From Bacillota bacterium (GTDB lineage Bacteria > Bacillota > Clostridia > Lachnospirales > Lachnospiraceae), in the NCBI GenBank assembly GCA_023411215.1, contig JAEYOY010000014.1, forward strand, positions 1-64,000: a stretch of 64,000 nucleotides of DNA. Direction: 5' to 3'. The notes under the pieces were generated by a model, which saw nothing but the letters and a program-made list of their open reading frames with translations, was not told where the DNA came from and did no database searches. Of the stretch, positions 36,834 to 46,689 are shown in pieces; within the stretch, counting starts at the first letter, position 1; every line of letters begins with the position of its first letter. Position numbers and translations under genes: made by a program.

Positions 36834-37694
36834 TTATCTGAAATAAGATAAAATCAGTAAGTTTACAATTCCCATCATACCGGTTATAATCCATGCAGAG
36901 CTAAAGGCTTGTTGCCATTTTAATCTTGCAAATGCGTTATCAACAATAATTTCCAGTAAGTATACCAACCCGCAGGCTATAATCGCAATCAAATGACTGA
37001 TTGGTGCTTCTGTAGCAAAAAACACATAAACAAGTGTTAAAGTAAAAATCACTTCAAACCAGTGAGTCACTTCAATTACAGCCAGATCCCTGCCGGAATA
37101 CTCTGTAGTAATTCCCTTAACTATCTCCTGATGTCCGTGATGAGACATACTTAGATCAAAGGGCGATTTGCGCAGCTTAAAGGTGATGATAAACACAAAG
37201 CCAAGAAACACACCGGGAAGATACACAATCGCGGGAACCGAGTTGCTGATGATATCTTTTACAAAGAAGCTGTTATCCGCATAATAAAGACCTACACAAG
37301 TCAACAATACCATCGGCTCATAGGACATAATCTGTAACAACTCTCTCTCGGAACCTACAATACTATAAGGCGAATTGGAGGCATAGCCTCCGAGTACAAA
37401 AAAGATCGAACCTAGGGTTAAAGCAAATACTGCTAATAAGATGTCGCCACCGGTAAGTAGGATGGCCGTCGCAAAAATCGCAAAAACTAAGGATATATAT
37501 ACGAAGAAACGGTGCATCGAATTCACCTCGATGGATTCCTTCTGTACTAATTTTATTACATCATAGAAGGGCTGTAATAACGGAGGACCTTGTCTTCCCT
37601 GCATTCTTGCCGTAATAACTCGATCAATACCTGTCAACAGACCACCGACGAAGGGAGCTGCTATCACAAATCCAATGTTGATTAATATATTCAT
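36834..37694 (-). CDS. echB: Ech hydrogenase membrane subunit EchB (NuoH-like)
   Basis: A 286-residue membrane protein with about eight hydrophobic segments. It carries the conserved GRQGPPLLQPFYDVIKLVQKE loop (ARMQGRQGPPLLQPFYDV) and SPFDLSMSHHGHQEIVKG, which in NuoH homologues line the interface to the ferredoxin/NiFe arm. It anchors the soluble subunits. Its ATG shares a base with the echA stop (TAATG), so the two are coupled. Confidence 0.94.
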   Translation of the reverse strand: MNILINIGFVIAAPFVGGLLTGIDRVITARMQGRQGPPLLQPFYDVIKLVQKESIEVNSMHRFFVYISLVFAIFATAILLTGGDILLAVFALTLGSIFFVLGGYASNSPYSIVGSERELLQIMSYEPMVLLTCVGLYYADNSFFVKDIISNSVPAIVYLPGVFLGFVFIITFKLRKSPFDLSMSHHGHQEIVKGITTEYSGRDLAVIEVTHWFEVIFTLTLVYVFFATEAPISHLIAIIACGLVYLLEIIVDNAFARLKWQQAFSSAWIITGMMGIVNLLILSYFR

Positions 37695-39604
37695 TACGCT
37701 GCTAAGCCTCCTATCAAAAGTATTACACCGGCTATGAGTAGTCCGATCGAAATAAGATTACTCCAAAGCGTAAGTCTCTTCACACCAAAATAGCTTTCCA
37801 TATACCAGTTACGGAGCTCTACCTTACGGGTCACACCCATAGCGGCATGGAATTGTTCATTATCACCGACATTCTGCCCTGCCATATACATAGGAACCCT
37901 TCGGCGTTTATCCCCTTTATAAATAGGAATAAAGCTGATTGGTAATATCAGTAAGGCACTGAGCATATAAAGCATGATCTTAACATCATTGGTTCCGATC
38001 GGTACCAACGCTTCGGTATGATACATATAGGTCAAGAAGGGAATTAAGGCATACTTTGAAATCAACGGAAAACCAAAACAGGATAACACAACCAGAATAG
38101 CAAGTATGGTGATAGGTATCTCCTCATCCTTACGGAAGGTATGCTTCACGTGATTTTTCACATTTGCATTCGAAACCAACTTACCCATCCATTTTGCCCA
38201 ATAAAACAAGGTCGCTGCACTACCGTAGGCAAGGATAATTACAATTAATATGTTATCCGAATCAACAAATGCCTTCATTGCAACCCATTTGGATACAAGC
38301 ATACCGAAGGGAGCAAGAAACATTCCGGCAATACCGATCAACATATAAAGAGACAGCTTCCTGGATACGTCAAGTAAGATATCCATATCCTCTACATTCC
38401 TGCTACCGATTTGATGCTCTATAGAGCCGACACAGATGAACAGGAGTGATTTTGAGACGGAGTGGAATATTACCAGCAATATGGCAGCCCATAGCGATTC
38501 CTGAGTTCCAATGCTTGCACAGATCACAATTAAGCCAAGATTGGCAAGGGTGGAATAGGCAAGTATCTTCTTCGCATCACTTTGAGAAATAGCCATCAGG
38601 GAACATGCCAGGAAGGTAACTCCTCCGACTAATGTAACAATCTTTCCCACTGAGGTATCACCAAGCAAGGGGGACAGGCGGATAATCAAAAATACTCCTG
38701 CTTTCACCATGGTTGCTGAATGTAAAAGTGCGGAAGAAGGGGTAGGTGCGACCATCGCACCAAGCAGCCAGGACGAAAATGGTAACTGGGCTGACTTTGT
38801 TAATGCGGCAATTGATAATAAGAATACCGGGATCATAACCATCGCTTCCGGCTTCATGTCAACCAGGACAGATAATTCCAGCGTATTAAAATTCATACCG
38901 ATAAAGACTATGGCCAATGCAAATGCCAATCCGCCGCCAAGATTAATCACTAGTGCATGGAAGGAATTCTTCCTTGCATCCTTTGTCTTCGTATAACCGA
39001 TCAATAGGAAGGAACAAAGGGTAGTAATCTCCCAGCAGAAATACATCCAGGTAAGATTATTACTAAGAACTAAACCAAACATTGCTGAAAGAAATAAAAA
39101 TAAAACGGAAAAGAAGAAGTTCTTTCTAACCGGATAATCATTATGATGATTATGATACCATTTCATATAACCAATGGCATAGATGCAGATCAAGCTGCCA
39201 ACTATTCCAATGATTAATACCATAATGGCGGTTAGCTTATCAAATACGATACTGTTCTTAATCTCTATATCGTGCTTTTGCGAGAACTCAAACCACAGAA
39301 TCAGAGGGGTTTGAATGGCCGAAAAAACAGATACAAAATACTTTTTGTTTTTAATACCAATAATGATAATAAATAAAGCAATGCCACCTTCTAGGAATGC
39401 GATTATGGTATCGATGATTTTCTCCTGAGGTAAATTGAAGGATATCCCTTTCTTAAAATACAGAAATACCACAACGATGGATAAAACAGCAGTGAAAACT
39501 GCACTAACTCTCACAATCATATCCCTGATTGGCTCTTTCTTAACAATTCTGATTAAAAGCGCCGCTATGATTGGAAATAGGATTAATAATGAAATTGCAT
39601 ACAT
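37694..39604 (-). CDS. echA: Ech hydrogenase antiporter-like subunit EchA (NuoL-like)
   Basis: A 636-residue protein with about 16 membrane segments, homologous to NuoL/MrpA antiporter subunits and thought to move H+ or Na+. Recognisable stretches are YAIGYMKWYHNHHND, SNNLTWMYFCWEITTLCSFLLIGYT (split), the key Lys/His region SAQLPFSSWLLGAM... PTPSSALLHSATMVKAGVFL, and LAYSTLANLGLI. The ATG at 39604 is 8 bases after AAGGTG; a GTG two codons earlier is less likely. It is the first gene of the hydrogenase operon. Confidence 0.93.
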   Translation of the reverse strand: MYAISLLILFPIIAALLIRIVKKEPIRDMIVRVSAVFTAVLSIVVVFLYFKKGISFNLPQEKIIDTIIAFLEGGIALFIIIIGIKNKKYFVSVFSAIQTPLILWFEFSQKHDIEIKNSIVFDKLTAIMVLIIGIVGSLICIYAIGYMKWYHNHHNDYPVRKNFFFSVLFLFLSAMFGLVLSNNLTWMYFCWEITTLCSFLLIGYTKTKDARKNSFHALVINLGGGLAFALAIVFIGMNFNTLELSVLVDMKPEAMVMIPVFLLSIAALTKSAQLPFSSWLLGAMVAPTPSSALLHSATMVKAGVFLIIRLSPLLGDTSVGKIVTLVGGVTFLACSLMAISQSDAKKILAYSTLANLGLIVICASIGTQESLWAAILLVIFHSVSKSLLFICVGSIEHQIGSRNVEDMDILLDVSRKLSLYMLIGIAGMFLAPFGMLVSKWVAMKAFVDSDNILIVIILAYGSAATLFYWAKWMGKLVSNANVKNHVKHTFRKDEEIPITILAILVVLSCFGFPLISKYALIPFLTYMYHTEALVPIGTNDVKIMLYMLSALLILPISFIPIYKGDKRRRVPMYMAGQNVGDNEQFHAAMGVTRKVELRNWYMESYFGVKRLTLWSNLISIGLLIAGVILLIGGLAA

Positions 39605-39741
39605 ACTCACGTCACCTTACTTAAGTTATTTGTAAAACATTAATGCGATGCATGGTTATTGGAAATACCAATACACTAATAAAAAAACAAAAAAAAACAG
39701 TGCTTAAGTGATACTCCTTCGCATCATTGAAAACCTTATGT

Positions 39742-39770
39742 ATTATAGCACCATGTATTTTCATTGACAA
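39742..39770 (-). promoter_or_regulatory. Promoter of the ech-hyp operon
   Basis: The minus strand reads TTGTCA (39765-39770), 17 bases, TATAAT (39742-39747). This gives a leader of about 130 bases before echA, which includes two runs of T. It is the only clear promoter seen before the 11-kb operon. The remaining DNA up to the serS promoter (39771-40062) is A/T rich without a gene. Confidence 0.75.
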
Positions 39771-40062
39771 CTATAGTTATTTTATAAACAATAATACAAT
39801 AACTAGTATTTTATGTAAATAATTGTAGGGGCCTTCAAATAATTCTTCCTTTAAGCATCTTATTCATCTCTAACTCCTTTTTATTCTATAATTCGATATC
39901 GCTATTCTACTACTTCTATAACCACATCTCAAGTTAATATCCTGTTAAGATTTCTACCAAACCAAGCAGCCTCTCTTATCATATCTTATTCATTTACATA
40001 ACAGCTATTAACACATTCTTAGGTATTAAAAAAGAATAAACATGATTTTCGCCAGATTCTAC

Positions 40063-40091
40063 TTGATAAACCGAATAATTGGTTATATAAT
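40063..40091 (+). promoter_or_regulatory. serS: Promoter of serS
   Basis: TTGATA (40063-40068), 17 bases, TATAAT (40086-40091). The transcript would begin near 40098, upstream of the T-box. Between them lie two hairpins, ACATCA/TGATGT and GACTTGA/TCAAGTC (40147-40183). Confidence 0.8.
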
Positions 40092-40186
40092 GAGTAAAAA
40101 TACAACATCAGCTATTGCTTGCAGGAATGATGTTGTCAATAAATGCGACTTGATAATCAGAGTATTTATCTGTACTTCAAGTCCTC

Positions 40187-40413
40187 AGCGATGATAAAAG
40201 CTACGATTTATATTTTTCTCCAGAGAGCCGGTGGCTGGTGTGAACCGGTGAAAGAATAAATCCTTCCACTTTTGGAGCTGTCGGTGATAAGCCGAAAGGT
40301 TAGTACCCTTTATCGTACTTACGAGGTGGCTGAATGACTATTCTTCAGCAATTTGGGTGGCAACGCGGATTCCTTTCGTCCCATGATTTGTATGGGTCAT
40401 AGGGATTTTTTTT
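40187..40413 (+). promoter_or_regulatory. serS: T-box leader controlling seryl-tRNA synthetase
   Basis: A classic T-box riboswitch: stem I with GATTTAT/ATAAATC and the AGAGAGCCGGTGGCTGGTG region, then the highly conserved T-box TGGGTGGCAACGCGGA (40354-40369). A terminator follows (CCCAT/ATGGG core, then TTTTTTTT at 40406-40413). Uncharged tRNA binding would favour the antiterminator. A UCC triplet followed by A at 40265-40267, on the 3' side of stem I, is the candidate serine specifier. This assignment is by eye. Confidence 0.92.
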
Positions 40414-40559
40414 ATTCTAAAAAATACTATCCCATACTGAGTTCCGTTTTATCTATATTCATAATAGTTGTATTTGTTAACTTATATGAATCGTGTATTC
40501 AAGATTACCTGTTTAATCACTTATTTGAGTGCCGAATTGGCAACAGAATGGAGGAAGTA

Positions 40560-41837
40560 ATGTTAGATTTAAAATTTGTAAGAGAAAATCCTGAGGTTGT
40601 AAAACAAAATATTCGCAACAAATTTCAGGATAATAAGCTTCCCTTAGTGGATGAAGTAATCGCTCTCGATGTTGAGAGTCGAAATGCTAAGACCGAGGCG
40701 GATAATTTGAGATTTGAGAGAAATAAGATATCCAAGGAAATCGGTGCACTGATGGGCCAAGGTAAGAAAGCAGAGGCCGAGGATCTGAAAAAGCGTGTTA
40801 CCGCTGATTCTGAGCGTCTTGCTGAATTAGAAGCAAAGGAAGCAGAGCTGGAAGAGAGAATTAAGAAGATCATGATGACCATCCCTAACATCATCGATCC
40901 CAGCGTTCCCATTGGTAAGGATGATAGCGAGAATGTCGAAGTGAAGCGTTACGGCGAGCCAGTTGTTCCCGATTTTGATATCCCTTATCACACCGAAATC
41001 ATGGAGAAACTGAATGGCATTGATCTTGACAGCGCAAGAAAGGTTGCAGGTAACGGCTTCTATTATCTGATGGGAAATATCGCAAGATTACATTCCGCCG
41101 TTATCTCCTATGCAAGAGACTTTATGATTGACCGTGGTTTTACTTATTGTATTCCTCCTTACATGATTCGTAGTGAAGTTGTAACCGGTGTTATGAGCTT
41201 CGCTGAGATGGATGCCATGATGTATAAGATTGAGGGAGAAGATCTTTATCTGATTGGAACCAGCGAGCATTCTATGATAGGCAAATATATTGACACGATT
41301 GTGCAGGAGGACACTCTTCCCCATGCTTTGACCAGCTACTCTCCTTGCTTCCGTAAAGAAAAGGGAGCTCATGGTCTAGAGGAAAGAGGTGTATACCGTA
41401 TCCATCAGTTCGAGAAGCAGGAAATGATCGTGGTATGCAAGCCTGAGGATAGCATGGCTTGGTTCGATAAGCTATGGCAGAATACCGTGGATCTCTTCAG
41501 AACGCTTGACATTCCGGTAAGAACCTTGGAGTGCTGCTCCGGTGACCTGGCCGACCTGAAGGTGAAGTCCATTGACGTTGAGGCATGGTCCCCAAGACAG
41601 AAGAAATATTTCGAGGTAGGCAGCTGCTCTAACCTCGGTGATGCTCAGGCTCGTCGTCTTAAAATCCGTGTTGTCGGCGAAGGCGGTAAGTATTTTGCTC
41701 ACACCTTAAATAACACCGTTGTCGCTCCTCCCAGAATGCTGATTGCTTTTCTGGAGAACAACTTAAACGAAGACGGTTCCGTGAACATTCCTGTGGCATT
41801 ACAGCCATACATGGGCGGACTTAAAGTAATGAAATAA
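40560..41837 (+). CDS. serS: Seryl-tRNA synthetase
   Basis: A 426-residue class II synthetase. The N-terminal tRNA-binding coiled coil is about residues 30-105; class II motifs are present (motif 2 FRKEKGAHGLEERGVYRIHQF, in parts, and motif 3 near NNTVVAPPRMLIAFLEN). The length is standard. The start MLDLKFVREN follows GGAGG by 5 bases, and the 69 upstream codons that are open in frame belong to the T-box leader. It charges tRNA-Ser with serine. Confidence 0.97.
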   Translation: MLDLKFVRENPEVVKQNIRNKFQDNKLPLVDEVIALDVESRNAKTEADNLRFERNKISKEIGALMGQGKKAEAEDLKKRVTADSERLAELEAKEAELEERIKKIMMTIPNIIDPSVPIGKDDSENVEVKRYGEPVVPDFDIPYHTEIMEKLNGIDLDSARKVAGNGFYYLMGNIARLHSAVISYARDFMIDRGFTYCIPPYMIRSEVVTGVMSFAEMDAMMYKIEGEDLYLIGTSEHSMIGKYIDTIVQEDTLPHALTSYSPCFRKEKGAHGLEERGVYRIHQFEKQEMIVVCKPEDSMAWFDKLWQNTVDLFRTLDIPVRTLECCSGDLADLKVKSIDVEAWSPRQKKYFEVGSCSNLGDAQARRLKIRVVGEGGKYFAHTLNNTVVAPPRMLIAFLENNLNEDGSVNIPVALQPYMGGLKVMK

Positions 41838-41849
41838 TTGAATAGGAAA

Positions 41850-41935
41850 TGGCTTTCGCATAAAAGGTATTCGATTTAGAAAAAGGCAAACACCTTTTTT
41901 CTTATCTTGATACAATTTTGCGAAAGCCACTTCTT
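41850..41935. terminator. Terminator after serS
   Basis: The perfect 11-bp stem TGGCTTTCGCA/TGCGAAAGCCA encloses a second AAAAGGT/ACCTTTT hairpin and is followed by CTTCTTTTAATG on the plus strand. The rest of the gap to 42161 has no gene; AAGAGGG (about 41992) and CCCCTCTT (about 42069) could pair but nothing more is evident. Confidence 0.75.
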
Positions 41936-42161
41936 TTAATGATATCTTTATTATTAATATTTTAGTTGAGTTTTCCTTCAAATACCCAATAAGAGGGATG
42001 TGAAAGATGAAGCATTCTTAGTTTAGTCTACAAAGGACTCGACTGTTTCGGTATTGCGTAAGGGATACCCCTCTTGAAAGCGCTTCAATACCATTTTTAT
42101 CTGAAATACATCCTCAGCACCGCTATTATTCAAACAGTCACCTCGCTTCCGGTAAATCCTC

Positions 42162-42521
42162 TTATTTCTTCTTGCTGTTACGACTTTCTTCCAACCGATA
42201 AATTACAATTTTACGTATCAGATCATATGGTATCGGCTGATTCAGCGGAAATTGCACCGAACCCTTCGCTCCCCTATACCTACTAAGCTCCTCCTGAAAG
42301 GCTTCAATCCCGCTTGGCGTTGGATAAAAGCCGATATGTTTTTGAAAGGCTGCAAAATGTACCAAATTTCCATTCAGATAATAGGTCGGCATCTGATAGC
42401 TTATTTTCTCAGTCGCTTCCGGAGCCAGTTCTCTGACTATTTCACGAATATTACTAAGAATGCTCTGTATCTCCGGTGGGAATGCTGCAATGTATTCGTC
42501 AATTGTTTTGTATTCACTCAT
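42162..42521 (-). CDS. DUF1801 / YdhG-like protein
   Basis: A 119-residue protein of the DUF1801 (YdhG, CyaY-like fold) family: TIDEYIAAFPPEIQSILSNIREIVRELAPEATEKISYQMPTY is spread over its first half, and HFAAFQKHIGFYP with GSVQFPLNQPIP over the second. Family members have been called iron chaperones on structural grounds; the role is not settled. The gene stands alone; its site AGGAGATG is somewhat far (about 11 bases) from the ATG. Confidence 0.85.
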   Translation of the reverse strand: MSEYKTIDEYIAAFPPEIQSILSNIREIVRELAPEATEKISYQMPTYYLNGNLVHFAAFQKHIGFYPTPSGIEAFQEELSRYRGAKGSVQFPLNQPIPYDLIRKIVIYRLEESRNSKKK

Positions 42522-42574
42522 AACTTATATCATCTCCTCTCTATTGGTTAATTATCCTTTGCATTATTACTAGG

Positions 42575-42692
42575 GCAAGCTTGTTGTATGTTCACTACGC
42601 TTACACTATATCATGAACGTGAAGCATGTTCATGATCTTTCGCTCCGCTCGCATACAATCAAGCAAGCTTGTTGTATGTTCACTACGCTTAC
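42575..42692. repeat. Direct repeat of the MCP gene's 3' end plus hairpin
   Basis: A 30-base sequence beginning GCAAGCTTGTTGTATG occurs at 42575-42604 and 42663-42692. Each copy is followed by CTATATCATGAA, after one extra base in the first copy. In the second copy that trailing part is the last codons and stop of the chemotaxis receptor gene, so the first copy looks like a duplicated gene end. Between them lies ATCATGAAC/GTTCATGAT (42610-42636). Confidence 0.85.
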
Positions 42693-44363
42693 CTATATCA
42701 TGAAATGACCTACCAGCTTCTCCAGCTCCTGAGCAATTACCTGAAGTTGCTCGGCTGAACTGGATGTTTTTTCTATTGTGCTAAGCTGAAGCTCTAAGGA
42801 GGAGGCAATCTCCTGTGTAGATGAGGTGGTCTCTTCTGCTATTGCTGAGATACTCTCAATAGCACCTACCACTTCATTCTTATCTTTATTCACCTTATCG
42901 ATACTGTCTATCATTATTTGAATTTCTTGAACGATTGTTGTGATCGATTTGTCAATCTGTAGGAATGCATTCCCCGTATCCTTGGATACTGCTGTTGTTC
43001 TATCAAGTACCTCTGAACCCTTAGTTACATATTCCTGTGCTTCCCTGATTGAACTGCTGACTTCATCAATTACCCGCTCAATACTTTCAACGGAGTTAGC
43101 CGTCTGATCCGACAGCTTACGAATTTCGCTGGCAACCACTGCAAAGCCTTTGCCTGTCTCTCCAGCTCTTGCACTTTCTATCATGGCATTCAGGGCAAGT
43201 AGCTTAGTCTGCTCCGATACGGTCTTTATAACATTGGTGATGTCAGCTATTGCCTCCGATTTATTTCCAAGCGTATCCACCATGTCTTTGATTTTAAAGG
43301 TTACTTCTTCATTCGCGGATACTGCGTCCAGAAGATCGTGAATGTTATGCATACCAGCTTCATTTGCCTTTTTGGTTTCATTGATACTGGATCTCATTCC
43401 ATCTGCACGCCTAGTAATTGACGCAATCTCATTCGCAAGATTACTCAGGCGTTCATAGCCGTCAACTGAATTTGTTGCAAGAGCTGCTGAAGCCGTAGTT
43501 AATTCTCCGGAAGCTCTGGCAATTCCTTCAGCCATTTCTGTCGTCTCAGAACAAACCATTGATAACTCCTGAGAGCTCCGCGTCACCTTCCCTGCGCTTG
43601 TACTGATCTCACCGACCATCGAACGCAAGGTTTGCTGCATCTCACTCAGTGCATTACCCATCTCTCCGATCTCGTCCTTACGATCATTTGAAAAGCCCAC
43701 AGTAAAATCGCCTTTCGAAAATGTCTTAAGACTGTTTGACATTAAGATAATTGGTTGTATGATACGTCTTGCCATAATCACACCGGATACGATTGCTATT
43801 ACCATGATAATTAAGGATAAAATGATTGTTATTACTAAGGACTGCCTAATTTGATTGTTCATGCTTTTCAGAGATATCCCCAAATTCAAAGCACCTGAAA
43901 TCTGCTCGGACAAAGCAAAGTCCGTAGATACATTATATACCTTTTCACCATTTGCAGTAGTAATAATTTGTCCCATGGTTGTCTGCTGTTCCAATACTTC
44001 ACTAACATCTCCCTCTGAGGTTGCCGAAGATACTGCATCTGCTCCTGCACTTGTCGAATCCACAAGAATATCATTTGATACAATTACCTGAGCATTCTTA
44101 TCGGAAAGAGATACGTACTCGAGGTTGCCATTACTCTCATCCTTCAGCTTACCAAAGATCTCCTGAAGTGTAGCTAAGCTGGTGACCTGTTCTTCTTTTA
44201 TTTCACGTTTGATGTTCTGTATTAATGTAGTACCATCACTTTTCATCTGGTTTGTCACAGACAACTGAATTACATAGTATGATACACCGATTAAGGATGC
44301 ACAGCATAATGCGATTAGCAATATGATTACCGCTAGCATTCTTTTAGTTAAAGATTTATACAT
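42693..44363 (-). CDS. Methyl-accepting chemotaxis protein
   Basis: A 556-residue receptor. Membrane helix 1 is about residues 8-32, an extracellular sensor region with a single-Cache-like size runs about 35-170, helix 2 is about 173-195 ([19 protein letters not shown]), a HAMP domain about 196-250, and the signalling domain about 290-556. The hairpin tip is [28 protein letters not shown] (conserved core). There is no C-terminal CheR-binding pentapeptide (ends LVGHFMI). The ligand is unknown. Start behind AAAGGAGGAATAACCG. Confidence 0.92.
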   Translation of the reverse strand: MYKSLTKRMLAVIILLIALCCASLIGVSYYVIQLSVTNQMKSDGTTLIQNIKREIKEEQVTSLATLQEIFGKLKDESNGNLEYVSLSDKNAQVIVSNDILVDSTSAGADAVSSATSEGDVSEVLEQQTTMGQIITTANGEKVYNVSTDFALSEQISGALNLGISLKSMNNQIRQSLVITIILSLIIMVIAIVSGVIMARRIIQPIILMSNSLKTFSKGDFTVGFSNDRKDEIGEMGNALSEMQQTLRSMVGEISTSAGKVTRSSQELSMVCSETTEMAEGIARASGELTTASAALATNSVDGYERLSNLANEIASITRRADGMRSSINETKKANEAGMHNIHDLLDAVSANEEVTFKIKDMVDTLGNKSEAIADITNVIKTVSEQTKLLALNAMIESARAGETGKGFAVVASEIRKLSDQTANSVESIERVIDEVSSSIREAQEYVTKGSEVLDRTTAVSKDTGNAFLQIDKSITTIVQEIQIMIDSIDKVNKDKNEVVGAIESISAIAEETTSSTQEIASSLELQLSTIEKTSSSAEQLQVIAQELEKLVGHFMI

Positions 44364-44469
44364 CGGTTATTCCTCCTTTGATTTAAAGTAAATTGTCCTC
44401 ATGACTTTAGAAAGTCCGGACAAATTCTTTTCATGAGCACTGTTTTCTTCTATCAGATGCGCGTTTATG

Positions 44470-44498
44470 ATTATACAGTAATATCAATAAATAGTAAA
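44470..44498 (-). promoter_or_regulatory. Candidate promoter of the chemotaxis receptor gene
   Basis: The minus strand reads TTTACT (44493-44498), 17 bases, TATAAT (44470-44475), about 107 bases before the start codon. It is a sigma-A-like rather than a sigma-D (flagellar) pattern. Confidence 0.5.
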
Positions 44499-44555
44499 GT
44501 ATGTAACTATTACCATATATCACCAAACTAAGAATTAATTGGGTCATATAAAGTA

Positions 44556-44668
44556 CGCCCTGCATAAGTGAACTTCGTTCACTTATGCAGGGCGCTTCTA
44601 ACGTATAGGACGCTATTTCCTATACATTAAAAAAGTCGTGTAAGCTACATACGGCGCCTACACGACTT
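44556..44668 (-). terminator. Three consecutive hairpins after the MacB-like permease gene
   Basis: An 18-bp perfect stem CGCCCTGCATAAGTGAAC with loop TTC (44556-44594) is followed by GTATAGGA/TCCTATAC and by AAGTCGTGTA/TACACGACTT (44633-44668). On the minus strand the last is reached first after the permease stop and is followed by CTTTTTTAATG. The region to 44742 has no gene. Confidence 0.75.
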
Positions 44669-44742
44669 AATTCATATACATTAATTTATCAAATTATCTT
44701 GTTATCCTCACTACCTTAAAACCAATAATGTTAAATAATTTG

Positions 44743-45915
44743 CTATTCACTTCGTAAAGCATCAATGGGATTCAGCTTCGCTGCTTTATTAGCAGGCATA
44801 TACCCAAAGGCAACACCAATCCCGGCAGAAACACAAAAAGCCAAAAGAATTGCTCCCATTGTCGGCGCTGCCTCAATACCAAAGGCACTACCCAGGGTCT
44901 TGGTCGCTATACTTCCGATTATGATACCAATGATACCTCCTGTGGTACTGATGGCAATTGCTTCGATTACGAACTGAGACATGATATCCCGTTTCTTCGC
45001 TCCCAGCGATTTACGGATACCGATTTCTTTCGTTCGTTCAACAACGGAGACCAGCATGATGTTCATAATTCCGATTCCGGCCACCAATAAGGAGATTCCG
45101 GCAATACCACCTAGAACCGCAGAGAGCATATTAGTCATGGTATTGATTGTATCCAATAGCTCTGTCATACTTGTAACGCGATACAATTCTTCATTCTTCA
45201 TGATACTGTAGAGATAATTATCCAGTACCTCTTCCGCATACTCCATCTTATCCGTATCCGTCACCGCCAAGGTATAACTGGAGATCTTCGAGGATTTTGA
45301 TAATCTGGTTGCCGTGGAGTAAGGGATATAGATCCGGTCATCCTTCGAATTTGCTTCCGAATCTGCTTGTTCTTCCTGAATTCCGACAATTCGAAATACC
45401 TTTCCACTGATTTTGATGGTATCTCCTAATCTTACCTTACCATCAAACAGTTCATCCACCACATACGTACCGATTACACAGGCTTCATAACGATTGGCAA
45501 TATCAGCATAATGAATGAAACGACCGGAGGATAATTCCAATGCATTAATATCCATATAATCCTCTCCTACACCGATTACTGTGGTGGTCATAGAGCTACT
45601 GCCGTTTTTCACTGTATAACTTGCATTCACTGTAGGCGTGATACCTTGGAATATCTCATCATTTTCTTCAGCAAATGCGTACATCTCATCCACATCCACT
45701 TTACGGGTATCCGTACCGGTAATCGATACACTAATCATATTGGTACCCATTTCTGCAAAGGTATCCACTATATAATTAGTGACACCGGTCACAAGACCCA
45801 ATAAGGTGATTACAGAGGCTACACCGATAATCATACCCAGCATAGTAAGAAAGGATCTCATTTTACTACCTAAGATACTTTTCAAAGCTAATTTAAACGC
45901 TTGATTGAATTTCAT
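44743..45915 (-). CDS. MacB/YknZ-like ABC transporter permease
   Basis: A 390-residue permease with an N-terminal helix (about 20-45, LTMLGMIIGVASVITLLGL), a large extracellular domain (about 60-265) and three C-terminal helices ending in AFGYMPANKAAKLNPIDALRSE, the usual MacB/FtsX-superfamily layout. The cytoplasmic motif ERTKEIGIRKSLGAKKRDI is diagnostic. Its start codon follows the ATPase stop by one base (TAA-G-ATG). With the adaptor and ATPase genes upstream it forms a three-gene efflux or peptide-export system; the substrate is unknown. Confidence 0.9.
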   Translation of the reverse strand: MKFNQAFKLALKSILGSKMRSFLTMLGMIIGVASVITLLGLVTGVTNYIVDTFAEMGTNMISVSITGTDTRKVDVDEMYAFAEENDEIFQGITPTVNASYTVKNGSSSMTTTVIGVGEDYMDINALELSSGRFIHYADIANRYEACVIGTYVVDELFDGKVRLGDTIKISGKVFRIVGIQEEQADSEANSKDDRIYIPYSTATRLSKSSKISSYTLAVTDTDKMEYAEEVLDNYLYSIMKNEELYRVTSMTELLDTINTMTNMLSAVLGGIAGISLLVAGIGIMNIMLVSVVERTKEIGIRKSLGAKKRDIMSQFVIEAIAISTTGGIIGIIIGSIATKTLGSAFGIEAAPTMGAILLAFCVSAGIGVAFGYMPANKAAKLNPIDALRSE

Positions 45916-45916
45916 C

Positions 45917-46651
45917 TTACACCTGCTTCCTATACTCTTCGACAGAGCCATCAAAGGTTATTTTACCATCCTTTAAGGTAACGATTCGCTTTGCTTCCTC
46001 TGCAACAGAACGGTCATGTGTGATGAGTACAATGGTATTCCCTTCTTCATTCAACTGCTTAAGAAAGTCCAATAGCTCACGGCTTGTTTTAGAATCAAGG
46101 GCACCCGTCGGTTCATCCGCCAGAATCAATGAGGGTTTACCTACCAGAGCTCTTGCAACCGCACCTCTTTGCTGCTGACCACCGGATAACTGGTTCGGCA
46201 TATTCCTCCATTTATCCTCTATTCCAACTCTTTTCAAAGCCTCCATTGCAAGCTGTCTACGTTCTTTTTTATGAACCCCGGCATACAACAAGGGGAGTTC
46301 TACATTCTCCAATAAATTCTGCTTTGTCAGTAGATTATACTGCTGAAAGATAAATCCAATAGTTCTATTTCGTACCTCAGCAAGAGCATCACTTTTCATC
46401 TTACTGACATCCTGCCCTTTCAATATATATTGGCCAGAGGTCGGAACATCCAATGCTCCAATGATATTCATTATGGTTGATTTTCCGCTTCCAGACTTAC
46501 CGACGATAGCTACAAATTCTCCCTCCATTATGGTAAGATTGATGCCATCGTTAGCACGAACCTCCGTGCTTCCCATCTGATATATTTTGTGGATATCAAT
46601 CAATTGTATCAAAGGTACTTGCGTTTTATCATATATCTGCTCACCATTCAT
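45917..46651 (-). CDS. MacB/LolD-like ABC transporter ATPase
   Basis: A 244-residue ABC ATPase: Walker A GKSGSGKST, Q-loop FIFQQYNLL, signature LSGGQQQRGAVARAL, Walker B LILADEPTGALDS, and H-loop LITHD. The MGSTEVRANDGINLTI N-terminus matches the MacB-type exporter group. The start at MNGEQ follows TGGAGGATTAGT, inside a 23-base segment that differs by one base from the one preceding the aldo/keto reductase gene at 8626. Confidence 0.92.
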   Translation of the reverse strand: MNGEQIYDKTQVPLIQLIDIHKIYQMGSTEVRANDGINLTIMEGEFVAIVGKSGSGKSTIMNIIGALDVPTSGQYILKGQDVSKMKSDALAEVRNRTIGFIFQQYNLLTKQNLLENVELPLLYAGVHKKERRQLAMEALKRVGIEDKWRNMPNQLSGGQQQRGAVARALVGKPSLILADEPTGALDSKTSRELLDFLKQLNEEGNTIVLITHDRSVAEEAKRIVTLKDGKITFDGSVEEYRKQV

Positions 46652-46689
46652 ACTAATCCTCCATTCTGCCGCAAACACGCGAATTCATG

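Noticed and set aside
40353..40559. 69-codon N-terminal extension of seryl-tRNA synthetase
   Set aside because: It is the T-box leader; the standard start and length are obtained from the ATG at 40560.
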